Source of the DNA: Trichostrongylus colubriformis
Taxonomy: Eukaryota; Nematoda; Chromadorea; Rhabditida; Trichostrongylidae
Reading direction: 5' to 3'
Assembly: GCA_963978905.1 (NCBI GenBank)
Contig: OZ022257.1
Coordinates: 44,960,203-45,024,202, forward strand
Length of the DNA stretch: 64,000 nucleotides
The position numbers and the translations under genes are program-made. Of the stretch, positions 15,401 to 22,900 are shown in pieces (within the stretch, counting starts at the first letter, position 1; each line of letters opens with the position of its first letter). The notes beneath the pieces are model-generated. The model was not told the origin of the DNA. It ran no database searches and worked only from the letters and a program-made list of their open reading frames with translations.

Positions 15401-18400
15401 CACGCAGCTGTTAGACGGCAGAAATAGATGTGCGCTCAGCGCGGTTGTTCACATCATTAATTAGTCAACAAAGTGGATGTTCTATCTTGGTTATTAAAAC
15501 CCTGAATAGATCCATTAAAAGGTCTTTGTCCTTAAAAATGTCTTGAAAGTCACAAACCATGAGAATGTCACATCACATCAAAAGAGCCATGTACCCACAA
15601 GAGTTACTCGGAGATTATAGATTCACGTGGCAGAATGCAGTAAAAATTTGACCTCAAAAATGTCATAGTATATGTATATTAACTGGGCGGAGGTGGTGTA
15701 GTGACTGCTGGCGCACACCCCACTCTCATAGTGCTGGGATCAAATCCCGCATCAAGGCCCGCCCATGCCAACCAAGCCTTTGATCCCTTCGGGTCGGCGA
15801 ATTGGTACCAGACTCGTATGGGAAGATAAAAGCACTGACATGTACATCGGCTGGCCACCGCAGTCATTTTTGGCCACATCACATTCACCAGCCACCACGA
15901 TTCTGAATGGAACTCGAATGTGAGGCGCATCTTAAGAAGGGCTTGATCAACGCCAAAAACTTTATCTTTTATTCTTCATTTGTAACCACTGCTGAGCCGC
16001 CTCTGCTAGAATTCAGGATCAGGCGTCAAATGAAGCTATTATAGTGTAAGTGTACGCAATACAGAAAATTAAGAACGGTATAGCATTGTGACATTTCCTC
16101 AACTTATGATGATGAGCGAATGACGACTATTCCCGTGGAGAAGAAAGAGGTGCGTGCTGTTTTTCGGTTTTTGTTTATCTCGATACTTTTCATCTAGTGG
16201 CAGGTAAAAATAAGCTGAGTATCCATATGTCTTATGATATGCATATTGAGCTCTTGGACCGTTTTAGATCCACCTCCATGTGGTCCATTTTCCTTTCAGC
16301 TAGGAATGAACAGCTCTCTTTAGCTTTTGGATATTTAAAGCAGTACCAGGGGTAAAATGAGTAATGTGAATACCTGAAGTGACTCATCAAAATGAAAGCT
16401 GGGGATATGCGAACAAAATGTATGTGGCGAACTGCCGATGAAAAGAAGTTCTCTCCTGGTGGTATGAGGGCCGTCTTCTCCACAGCCCCTTTCGTTTACA
16501 GAGTCCCCTCGTTTTGGGATCAACGGGGGTCTTATTTCTCGGGTTTTTGATTGCTCCATTTCGTTTTTTCTTCACTCTCATACCAGTAAGCCCCTGAACG
16601 CTCGTATTGCTACCCTTACTTACCCTGCCATTGTACTACCCCTACCACTGTTTTTCTAAAGAAGAGAATTCCATGTTCTTTTCCTTATAGCACCCTCATT
16701 AGCATAGAATTTTCAAATAGGCTCAACCTTAGACAATCACTGAAGGGCATTATCGCGCCCATACTATTACACTGCAAGTACGTGGGTGAGAAATATTGAA
16801 CGAGCCGTGGGAAAAACGAATGACCTGCTGTGATTACAACCTATTTGCAACTGTTTTTAGTGATTTATGCTAAGAAATCCTGCTTTTAGTTGATGGCCCA
16901 AACTGTAGAGTCAAAGGCGATGGCATAGGTGTTTGGGCGGCCCCTTCCATATTTAATTTGGCAGCAATCTTCCCGCTACCTTCTTCACTATATGATCCAG
17001 GTTTCCGGGTCCTTGGTGCTGCAGTGTTGCAAGTTCAGCTCTTTGCGATGATTTACTATAGTCAAATTTGCTGTCAAGCAAGAAGCTTGCACCCATGAAT
17101 TGGATGGCTTTAGAATTGGCTCAAGCAATCCTAAAAAGAGTTGAGCCTGATGCGGGCAACTAAGGCCCAATACTGATTACGGTACACTGTGTATTCCTCA
17201 GAGGAATCGTGCACGGAAAAATGAGCTTTTTTGATTTCCATATATTTACATTGTATTTGCTTAATGAAGGCGTGCAAAGTTTCACACGGAAAAGTGAGAA
17301 TTCGGCTAAGATGCAGCTTTCCAGAGTGGTGGTCCAGGGGGAGAGGCCTCGGAGTAAATACCCGCCCCACCGTCCGCCGCTGTCAGAGACGAACTGTGGG
17401 ACTGCTTACCTGACTTGCTGTTCCCACTCTCCGTCTCCGACTTCAGTCAGTAAGAGGACCTTGCACCCGCCCGGACGCCCCGCTCCGTCGTCCGCCTTGT
17501 TGAGGAGCTGTATCTTAGCAAATTTCCCACTTTTTCGCGAGACGTTGCATGCTGTCATTATTAAGCAAATACTACATAAATATATGAATTACAGAGAAAT
17601 TCATTTTTCGTGCACGATTCCTATAACCCAGCACCGCTTCTTGATACTAGTTTGCCATTGTTCTCAAATCTGATTGAAGACGTAGTCACGGAATCGTGGA
17701 ATCAATTGGTTTCGCATCGATTTTTGCAGGTGTTCGAGATAAGCAAAAAGCGATGTCAATCCTTCAAACTACTTCAGCCGCCAGTAGAATAATCAAATTT
17801 CTTTTATTCTTAGAAAGCGTCACTTGATATTGACACATAGCGATGGCACTGGCCACTTTTTGCTAATCCCCAAAGGGACATGAGGCAATCGCTTTCGCTT
17901 CTCAGGACCAGTGCAAAGTAAACAAGGCCAAGGTTTGCAGAAAAATCTCTGCACTGGAAGCAACACCTGACTCCTGGTGAAAACAATCATCTTGCCAGGT
18001 CATAGGGACATTTAACAATCTACAAAACAGTTTCTCACTTCAGAGATGTCTTCAAGGTTTGATGCATGCTTTTATGATTTTCAAATTCAGTTTCCAGGTC
18101 ATTCAACAGGTGGGCTAACACTTGTTGAATGGCCTGGAAACTGACTTTGGATTTTTCAACAGGGCTTTACATATGTTCCCAGTCACCAAATCAATTCCAC
18201 TGATAATGTAAAGCAGAAGTATTACCTAGCCAAGTATTAGAATTAATGTCCTCATTGTCCACATAGATTTTTGAGTTTCCTGCATTGTATGTGCTGCTAC
18301 TTTTGCACTTCTTCTTCCTTGCCCGAATAAATCAAACAGAAAGACGAGGAAGAAAAGGGAGGGGTTTGTCTAAACCAATCACAACCAATAGAGAGCAGTC

Positions 18401-19178
18401 GCGATATTTGGCGGTGGACAAGGTCGAACTTGAGAAGCTATTAGCGTGTTAGTGACTCATCTCAGCCTCGAGCCACAGTAATAGCCACTACAAACTTGTG
18501 GTCTGCATAAAGCTAGTATGTACTCGGTTTGTCTTAGTCTTTAGGTCCAGATTCCCTGTTTCATCCTGGCAATTTTTGACTTGAAGGCTGGAGCTTCGAC
18601 CGTCAGTCGTAGCCAGGAACTGGGAGCTTGTTCTCTCCCCCCCCCCCTCTGCAGACGGGTGTATATCACTAGGACAAAACCGTCGCGTGCCGAACACGGC
18701 CACGCGACGGTTTTGTCCTAGTGATATACACCCTTCTGCAGACGAGGAGGCGTGGCGAGAATGCCTCCCATCCAAACTACCAATGACGATCAATCGAAGC
18801 AATCTTCAGTTGCAAAAAGAATTTCTTCTACGACTCCCACTAGATTTTTCAAAGTGGAAGAAAGAACAGCATAATTCTCCGGAAGTTTCCTTCCCCATAA
18901 AAGCTGAGATCACCGTGACTAGTGCTGTCTCAATTTCAGTTTCTAATGGTATGCCTACACTGCTGGACTGATTTACAATTGCTATGCCTATCTGTGGAAG
19001 ACCACTGATGACGAAATCCTTCATCTATAAAAGAGAAGCACTTACACTCCCTCTTTCCGTACCGGATCCGGTCTATTGTTGCATAATCGTTCTCATCACG
19101 ATTTGGTGACAGTGCCCGTGGTGGTGACACTGTCGGTCCTCGTTCCGGAGTCGTTCGTTCCGTGCCACCGAACCAGCG
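1..19178 (-). CDS. Large multi-exon gene, charged repeat-containing protein (partial, 3' end off window)
   Basis: Ten exons join with matching phases: 19046-19178, 13205-13294, 11036-11089, 8846-8877, 8552-8749, 7513-7791, 5118-5159, 4949-5044, 967-3481 and 1-465 (still open at the edge). Every acceptor ends in AG and every donor starts with GT. The N-terminal half is rich in Pro, Ser and Arg and looks disordered (SPPRALSPNRDENDY; PYASHRQALPPVPQHQPQ). The C-terminal half is very rich in Glu, Arg, Lys and Gln with repeated modules. No signal peptide, enzyme motif or clear Ig domain was seen. This composition suits a cytoskeletal or muscle scaffold, but that is inference and I do not recognise the family. 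The first exon and promoter were not found; the BEL element at 19375 lies just upstream of the most 5' exon seen. Another exon may lie in the 7513-5159 gap, although a direct splice keeps the frame. Confidence 0.75.
967..3481 (-). CDS. Giant exon (838 codons) with diverged internal repeats
   Basis: This is the longest host exon in the window, from a CTACTTTCAG acceptor to an ACAG|GTGAGC donor. The open frame continues past the donor to a stop at 809, but the splice to 465 keeps the protein style, so 809-966 is intron. It holds related modules of roughly 45 residues: EAQGG-Y-ME-EGL-L-GE followed by Arg-rich sequence and F-SES-E, near 2640-2740 and 2500-2600. Weaker versions lie near 3090-3170 (EGYHFEGEGLLKR) and 1020-1160 (GNYAMAALGLHLGER). 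A stretch of basic and acidic residues (RRRAQRRQQEFSKEF) could be helical or coiled coil. No catalytic motif was seen. Confidence 0.8.
3482..4948. repeat. Intron with an inverted-repeat element (about 3848-4430), family D
   Basis: The intron between the exons at 4949 and 3481. Two related arms face each other: about 3848-3995 and about 4255-4430 share GGTCGATT.GTC, TTTGGAATTCCGCTC and AAGATTGCACCTATT in inverted orientation. A related fragment (GCGCCTTGAGCGGATTTCC) lies near 10780-10900. No coding capacity was seen. Confidence 0.55.
4949..5159 (-). CDS. Two short exons (5118-5159 and 4949-5044) of the large gene
   Basis: These encode 14 and 32 codons, both in phase 0. Acceptors are GTTTCAG and CTTTCAG; donors are GAG|GTATGT and ATG|GTGAGT. 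The peptide alternates hydrophobic and polar residues (KFKITLIENGETKMEKEATL), which suggests a short beta-rich segment between the Pro-rich N-terminus and the charged C-terminus. It might be half of an Ig-like domain, but the Cys and Trp hallmarks are absent, so that is unproven. Confidence 0.7.
5935..6215 (-). repeat. tRNA-like SINE, copy 1
   Basis: On the minus strand it starts GGTGGAGGAGGTATAGGTGGGG and continues through GATGGGAGGTCAATTCCC, the diverged equivalent of the A-box and B-box region in the copy at 15685. The 3' body (GCGCCGCGCATTC ... AATGCAATTTGGCCT) matches the copy at 33940-34230. Arms of the internal promoter are degraded. Confidence 0.55.
6803..7028. mobile_element. Miniature inverted-repeat element, about 226 bp
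   Basis: The ends read GGGTGAAGCTACTTACGCCA and, as inverted complement, GGGTGAGGCTACTCACGCCA; both continue into GAAAATCGC. The GC-rich interior has no transposase. The CAGAAAATCGC end resembles the family B ends at 12781 and 60630, so it may be a distant relative. It lies in an intron of the large minus-strand gene. Confidence 0.65.
7513..7791 (-). CDS. Exon of the large gene, Pro/Ser/Tyr-rich linker
   Basis: 93 codons, phase 0 at both ends, with acceptor CGTTTTAG and donor CCAGTG|GTGAGT. The translation has repeated PYTPHRQ/PYASHRQ units, a PPVP motif and a basic patch (EKKKHGPPV). Low complexity and many prolines suggest a disordered linker that could hold SH3-type ligands (inference). 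Confidence 0.7.
7931..8297. mobile_element. Foldback miniature element, family A copy 1
   Basis: Starts GGAATCGTGTTCTTG and ends CGTGCACGATTC. Subterminal TATTTATGTTGTATT recurs inverted as AATACAACATAAATA-like sequence, and GC-rich arms (GTCGTCC, GGACGAC) face each other around a short centre, so most of the element is one long imperfect palindrome. It lies in the intron between 7791 and 8552. Confidence 0.7.
8552..8877 (-). CDS. Exons 8846-8877 and 8552-8749 of the large gene
   Basis: The 32-bp exon (YLPKAASTSS) starts with two bases that complete the codon left by the exon at 11036. The next exon adds 66 codons in phase 0 (DGGRLHVEKVHTWGVE near its start, RRNEMQMRESRDEFVDER near its end). 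The 96-bp intron between them contains nothing recognised. The microexon depends on splice signals and phase only, so it is less certain than the 66-codon exon. Confidence 0.65.
9916..10342. mobile_element. Foldback miniature element, family A copy 2
   Basis: The best preserved copy. Ends AAAGGAATCGTCCACGGAAA and, inverted, GAAGGAATCGTCCACGGAAA. Subterminal ATGTTTATGTTGTATTTGC is followed by GC-rich arms that include CCGTCCGTCGCCG on one side and CGGCGGACGACGG on the other. No open reading frame crosses it convincingly. Confidence 0.75.
10780..10926. repeat. Fragment of family D joined to a family C terminus
   Basis: AAAGGACCTCCATGGTACCAG and GCGCCTTGAGCGGATTTCC match the arm at 4280-4330. 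The block ends with CATAAGGGTACACACCCG, the terminus of family C elements (14117-14356). It appears to be a solo end or a composite relic. Confidence 0.5.
11036..11089 (-). CDS. Probable 54-bp exon of the large gene
   Basis: Reads ELDEATLDLLRLSSEPER between a CACTTACAG acceptor and a weak GTGCTG donor; phase matches the exons on both sides. The opposite strand over the same bases also reads as a plausible Ser-rich exon ending at a GTAAGT donor, so strand choice rests on phase continuity. Confidence 0.5.
11907..12602 (-). mobile_element. Mariner-type relic with long (about 165-bp) terminal inverted repeats
   Basis: Left TATGTACGTGGGTCACTATT and inverted right GTATGTACGTAGATCACCAT continue into a shared arm (ATTTATATTTCGGGAATAG) of roughly 165 bp. 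The interior, on the minus strand near 12220-12380, reads KTTVYRWFRVFNRCRSPLPD followed by ENIDAV, the helix-turn-helix pattern of mariner transposases. No catalytic domain remains, so this is an internally deleted, non-autonomous copy. Confidence 0.7.
12781..13007. mobile_element. Miniature inverted-repeat element, family B copy 1
   Basis: Starts GTGTGTGCCATTTGGGCAGA and ends, as complement, GTGTGCCATTAGAACAGAAAA. Both ends continue into AAATT(C/T)GCG-like sequence. Related copies are at 60630-60771 and 62232-62456. No coding capacity. Confidence 0.65.
13205..13294 (-). CDS. 90-bp exon of the large gene
   Basis: Acceptor CATTTCAG, donor GAGAG|GTATTG. Encodes an Arg/Pro-rich stretch (SPRNVRFTERPIDTAARAQM). 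It enters in phase 1 from the exon at 19046 and leaves in phase 1 to the exon at 11036. The introns on either side carry family B, C and A foldback elements. Confidence 0.65.
13295..14116. other. Intron sequence, nothing firmly identified
   Basis: AT-rich intron of the large gene followed by a moderately GC-rich stretch at 13860-14110. That stretch may belong to a longer version of the adjacent family C element, but I could not find its second arm. Confidence 0.4.
14117..14356. mobile_element. Miniature inverted-repeat element, family C copy 1
   Basis: Starts CGGATGTGTACCTTTATGTC and ends (complement) CGGGTGTGTACCCTTATGTC, both followed by AGGATT(C/T)CGCAC. The interior matches the copy at 61994-62231, including CAGTGTGTGCGAGCTATGCGC and ATACGCAGTTGAC. 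Confidence 0.7.
14450..14965 (+). repeat. Dispersed repeat shared with 57985-58330, split by a nested element
   Basis: TTTACTCTCCCTTTACTTGTTTC near 14462 matches TTACTCTCCCTTTCATTGTTTC near 58010. The second half (GTCCGAGGTGAAACGCGCCAGAATCGC near 14862) matches TTCGAGGTGAAGCGCGTTTGAATCGC near 58158. In this copy the halves are separated by the element at 14571-14798; in the other copy they are continuous. Confidence 0.55.
14571..14798. mobile_element. Nested miniature element with TGACAG duplication
   Basis: Long inverted arms share GGGACACACG, ATCTAGGCCGTGACC, CAGCCTGTGGCC and CCTGTGACATGAATAATTC. The element is flanked by TGACAG on both sides (14565-14570 and 14799-14804), consistent with a target-site duplication of 6 to 8 bp. 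It interrupts the repeat at 14450-14965. Confidence 0.65.
15685..15930 (+). repeat. tRNA-like SINE, copy 2
   Basis: Starts GGCGGAGGTGGTGTAGTGAC. TGGTGTAGTGA fits a polymerase III A box and GGATCAAATCC, about 35 bp later, fits a B box. The tRNA-unrelated body (CCCTTCGGGTCGG, TGTACATCGGCTGGCC) recurs in the copies at 33262 and 59205. No clear poly(A) tail. Confidence 0.65.
15931..17202. other. Intron sequence, no gene recognised
   Basis: Short frames occur on both strands, but none has paired splice signals or a recognisable motif. Confidence 0.4.
17203..17622. mobile_element. Foldback miniature element, family A copy 3
   Basis: Starts GGAATCGTGCACGGAAAAAT and ends with the inverted equivalent (TTTTTCGTGCACGATTCCTA). 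GC-rich arms read CCACCGTCCGCC on one side and CCGTCGTCCGCC on the other. Same subterminal order as the copies at 7931, 9916 and 63555. Confidence 0.75.
17623..18656. other. Intron/intergenic sequence, no gene recognised
   Basis: AT-rich sequence with a short local inverted match near 18085-18145 (CAGTTTCCAGGTCATTCAAC and GTTGAATGGCCTGGAAACTG). A run of C bases lies at about 18638-18647. No convincing exon. Confidence 0.4.
18657..18733. repeat. Perfect 33-bp inverted repeat with 11-nt loop
   Basis: Arm 18657-18689 (starting GGGTGTATATCACTAGGACA) is exactly complementary to 18701-18733. The pair is flanked by a direct repeat TCTGCAGACG at 18648-18657 and 18735-18744. It could be a tiny foldback transposon with a 9 to 10 bp target duplication or a replication/assembly foldback. 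No transcript feature is evident. Confidence 0.85.
19046..19178 (-). CDS. Most 5' recognised exon of the large gene
   Basis: Acceptor GCGTTTTTAG, donor GAGT|GTAAGTGC, 133 bp starting in phase 0. Reads RWFGGTERTTPERGPTVSPP followed by a Ser/Pro- and Asp-containing stretch (RALSPNRDENDYATIDRIRY). The SPP/SPN sites could be proline-directed phosphorylation targets (inference). Exons further upstream were not identified; the BEL element begins 196 bp upstream. Confidence 0.65.
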
Positions 19179-19369
19179 CTAAAAACGCAAATTTGGATCC
19201 CACAACATTAGAAAAAAGTGAAGTTTACAGTTTAGTCCTGACGTTCACAGTTTACATCTGATTACAAACCGTTAGTGATGGGGTCATATAAGGGGCCTTA
19301 TTCTGACCTCGATCCAGAGGCAAGAAAGGCATTTCGGATACCTTCAGGTCCCTACGCTCTCTGGAGACT

Positions 19370-19374
19370 CTACG
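19370..19374. repeat. Target-site duplication of the BEL element, left copy
   Basis: CTACG immediately outside the left LTR; the same five bases follow the right LTR at 28813-28817. Five base pairs is the usual size for BEL/Pao integrases. Confidence 0.75.
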
Positions 19375-19780
19375 TTTGGTGGATTACCAAAGGTTGTACA
19401 GGCACGTGTAGTATATGTTTATTACGACGTACACTTTGTACAATAACCGACAATAATACATCGCAATAGGGGTTTATATACAGACAAATGTGGGCGGTGC
19501 ATAGATATGGGCTGAATCTTTGACCGAAAAGGTCCAGTGGAGACACTCCTGTAAGGGGATCAAAGAGTGCACCGCTAGGGGATGAAAGTGTGCACCGCGC
19601 CAAGAGCAATACATAGTTGATTGCACACTTATGATACCGCGAGGTCATGCCTGCGGTACCTTTTCAATAGGTGCTTATCTAAGTTATGTCCTAGAGTAAA
19701 CAACTTGAACTAACATGTTATCGTTCAGTTCTAGCTGCTAGTTGATAAGAATGAAATATTATGGTTGTAAATCTACAACA
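19375..19780 (-). repeat. 3' LTR of the BEL element
   Basis: By eye identical to 28407-28812. In sense orientation it runs TGTTGTAG to CCACCAAA. A TATA box (TATATAAA) is at 19473-19480 and an AATAAA signal at 19410-19415, both on the minus strand. Confidence 0.9.
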
Positions 19781-19952
19781 CTGGGGCGGGGCGAAAAATA
19801 GCGGTAGCTAAAATGGTGAACAAAGAAAGTAATCACAAAGAATTCACAAAGAATTTGACATATACAATATCGTAGCATATCAAGAAATTTTAATACATGT
19901 GAATAGGTTCGATGTGACTAGTAAGATGAAAAAATAGTTTGATGGCATTCAA
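19781..19952 (-). other. 3' untranslated part of the BEL element, C-rich where the PPT is expected
   Basis: Between the stop codon and the 3' LTR. In sense orientation the bases next to the LTR read TTTTTCGCCCCGCCCCAG, a pyrimidine-rich tract where a polypurine tract is normally expected. Confidence 0.6.
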
Positions 19953-22900
19953 TCAGCAAACCATCCGCGTGAGGACCTTCGAAACTGCGAGAACTGTAGC
20001 GAAAATGAAGATGGCAGCTGCGATGAAGGCGAAGATTGTTGACTTCCAGTGCTCAATCGCGACGTCCAGTAGATGTCCAAAATCGGGGAAGTTGAACATA
20101 TTGACGTAGTTGGCATGTTCAACAAGTTGTTGAGATGGAGTTTCCCAGTGCGTGTGGAATGCTAGTATTCCTGAGATGTTTAGCTTGTGTGTTTTTCGTC
20201 CACACTTCACTAGACAGGTGTCCTTATATCTTGGCACTGTTGCATGAATAGTTGCTTTTGATTGAGAAGTGGACGAGTTGCATGTAGCAGAGAACACGTT
20301 CTCTTGGCATTCTATTTCTATCATGATTGGCCGATCGGAGTAGCATGAGAAGACGACTTCAGCTCCTCGGATGCAATTGTAGCAGCCTTGTAGTGATGAA
20401 GCCTTTATGTCGCACTCCTCGTTGTCGACCATGGTCTCTGTATGGTGTACTGCGGAGGTGCTTATTGTGAGATCAATCACAGCCCTGTGTATGGCTCCGA
20501 AAACTCTTCCATGATTGTCCTGAAGGTGCAGGACTGAAGAAGATAGTGGTAGCCGGTTTTCCGCAGAGGTCATCTTGCTGCTGACGTCAACGTTTCTGCA
20601 AGAGCATTTTTCTTCCGTTTCGGATGGCGAGCAAGAGCATCTGTTTTCGACGTAGCATTCTGATATGTTAGAGGCACTTCTCCTTGTTGGACATCGCAGA
20701 CCAAAGAAGTCTTCCTTATCGATTATGGCTACCTCTGATTGGTTGAAGTTCGTAGTTTCGATGAATGTCGTGCCTAGCAAAGGGATTGCTGGCGTGGTGA
20801 CGAATTCCAGCGTTATGTTCGCTGTCTTCATGACATGTGTTGTCTGCGTGTTGATCGTAATCATCTCTGAGATCCTTGTTCCTCGAGTTCCAGTGTAGGT
20901 ATACGTTATCAGAGCAGATTCTTGCCAGGTTGGGCAATGGAACACTTGATAAATTTTCTCGTTTTTTGGTTTCGCGTAGGAGCGAGAGAATAGGCATCCT
21001 GGCATAGGAAGAAGGCAGCCGCAGCCGATTCCTCCACAAGATGTGGTACAACGGGCGATTCCAGGGAATTCGTATGTGTCGCGAAGTTCCGGGATCTCAG
21101 AATTACTGCTGATGTGTGCACAGGTTTGCGAAGAACAGGAACCAGCTAGATGACATCGCTTTACAGATTCTGTGACGATGTTGACGTCTCTTGTGTAGAA
21201 GAGAACTACCGGGTTGCAGGTCAAAAATACATGCTGCAACTGTATCTCCATGCTTCCAACTGTTTGGTTCTTGTTCCGAAGACGAAAGCAAGCTTGCGGT
21301 CTGTTTTGGCTCAGTGTAATGGTACTTTCCTGCACTTCTTGGCAGTCTATTCCGTGAGCTGAACGAGAGCAAACTGTGTTGTTTGCGTTTAGAGTATGCG
21401 TGTATTGACATGCTTCTCCGTTACGGATCATGTGAGCAATAATTACGCTGAATATGACCAGTTTTGAGCACGCTGGGAACGTTGACAGGCTTGTCATTCT
21501 GAAGGTTTCCTTGTCCTGATGTGGTGGCGCTTCTTGCTTTCTTCCAAAACGTGTCCAGCGTCGTTTGTAGAGGAAATGTCGCATGGCTATGTAGCATGTC
21601 AGTGATAAGGGAGCTAGGATGAGTGCGAGGCACATCGCAATGATTCCTATCGTCGTTCGAGGAGCACAGTGCGGATTTCCGAGGAACTCGGAGCACATGG
21701 TGCACCCGATTCTTTGACAGAATTCTTCTGGAGGACATATTATGGTTTCCGTGTATTGTTTAGAATCAGCAATTGTGCGCCACTGAATGGTATGTTGATT
21801 GACGAGGTACTTGAATGGTAATGCCACTTCTGTAATGTTCGCTCCGGCCGGAATTATCGTGCACTCTTTATAGTTTATGCAGACTTCGGCTTTTGTGGAG
21901 AGTGTTGTATTGATTCGTGCTCCTTTGATCGAGCAGGATACAGTGGCAGCAGATGTCGAGCTGAGGAGCGTAAATGCGCACATCGCGATCATCAATATTG
22001 TCGATGAAATTGGCTTCTTAGATCCCGTCGATCTCGTCCTTGTTTCATCGTAAGACATCGAATTTTTCGCTGCTCTTGGTGGCTGCCGTCTGATGATAAT
22101 GTCAGCTTCTTCGGCTAATCTCGTAGATGGTTTTCTTCGAGCAACAGTTTTTTCTTTTACTGCTGAGTGTTCGTCAGCACCATTTTCCGGGCAATAGATG
22201 GAAGACTGTATTTCAAGAGGAATGAGACGATTAATAGGTCTCTGGACAATCCTTCCTGTAGAAGTTTGAAGCATGGCGCTTTGAATTTCTGCGTCTCTAC
22301 TCGTGATGAGGTCGATAATCACTGCCATTGGCCATTGTCCTCGTGGTAAATGGGAGTCGTCATCGAGAAGTACGACGTCTCCAATGGAAGGATGTTGATC
22401 TGAGGATCTAGATCTTTTCCCAATGATTTTATGACGTTCTCGTAGTTCCATCAGGTATTCGTTCCTCCATATACTCCAAAATTTCTTCGTCAGCTTTTCT
22501 GTGGCTGATATAGCGAGCTTAGCAGCTTTTTGGGAAGAAAGTTCAGGGAGAGGTTGAAAATCTGGATCGTCGTTGTGGTCTTCTGAGGTAAGTTGGGTGG
22601 TCCCATGTCTTACGTCCTTATATATGAAGTCTATCGGCCGCAGGGCTTCATATGGTGAATCCTGGTCTCCGACTGTGGTGAGCGGCCTTGAGTTCACAAC
22701 ACTTTCGATTTCGCAGAGTGTTGTGTAAAGCAATTCATCTGTCAGCTTTCTACGACCAATTGTTTTTTGGAGCGATCTCTTGACAGTTCCGACCATTCTT
22801 TCCCATACACCACCCATCCATGGTGAGGAAGGCGGAATGAAGTTCCACGTGATTCGGTGTTCGGCAAGGAACAGGGATAAGTGGGATTCTTCATCGTTGC

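Noticed and set aside
15685..15760. Functional tRNA gene
   Set aside because: A-box and B-box-like sequences are present but no cloverleaf can be drawn; the sequence recurs as a SINE.
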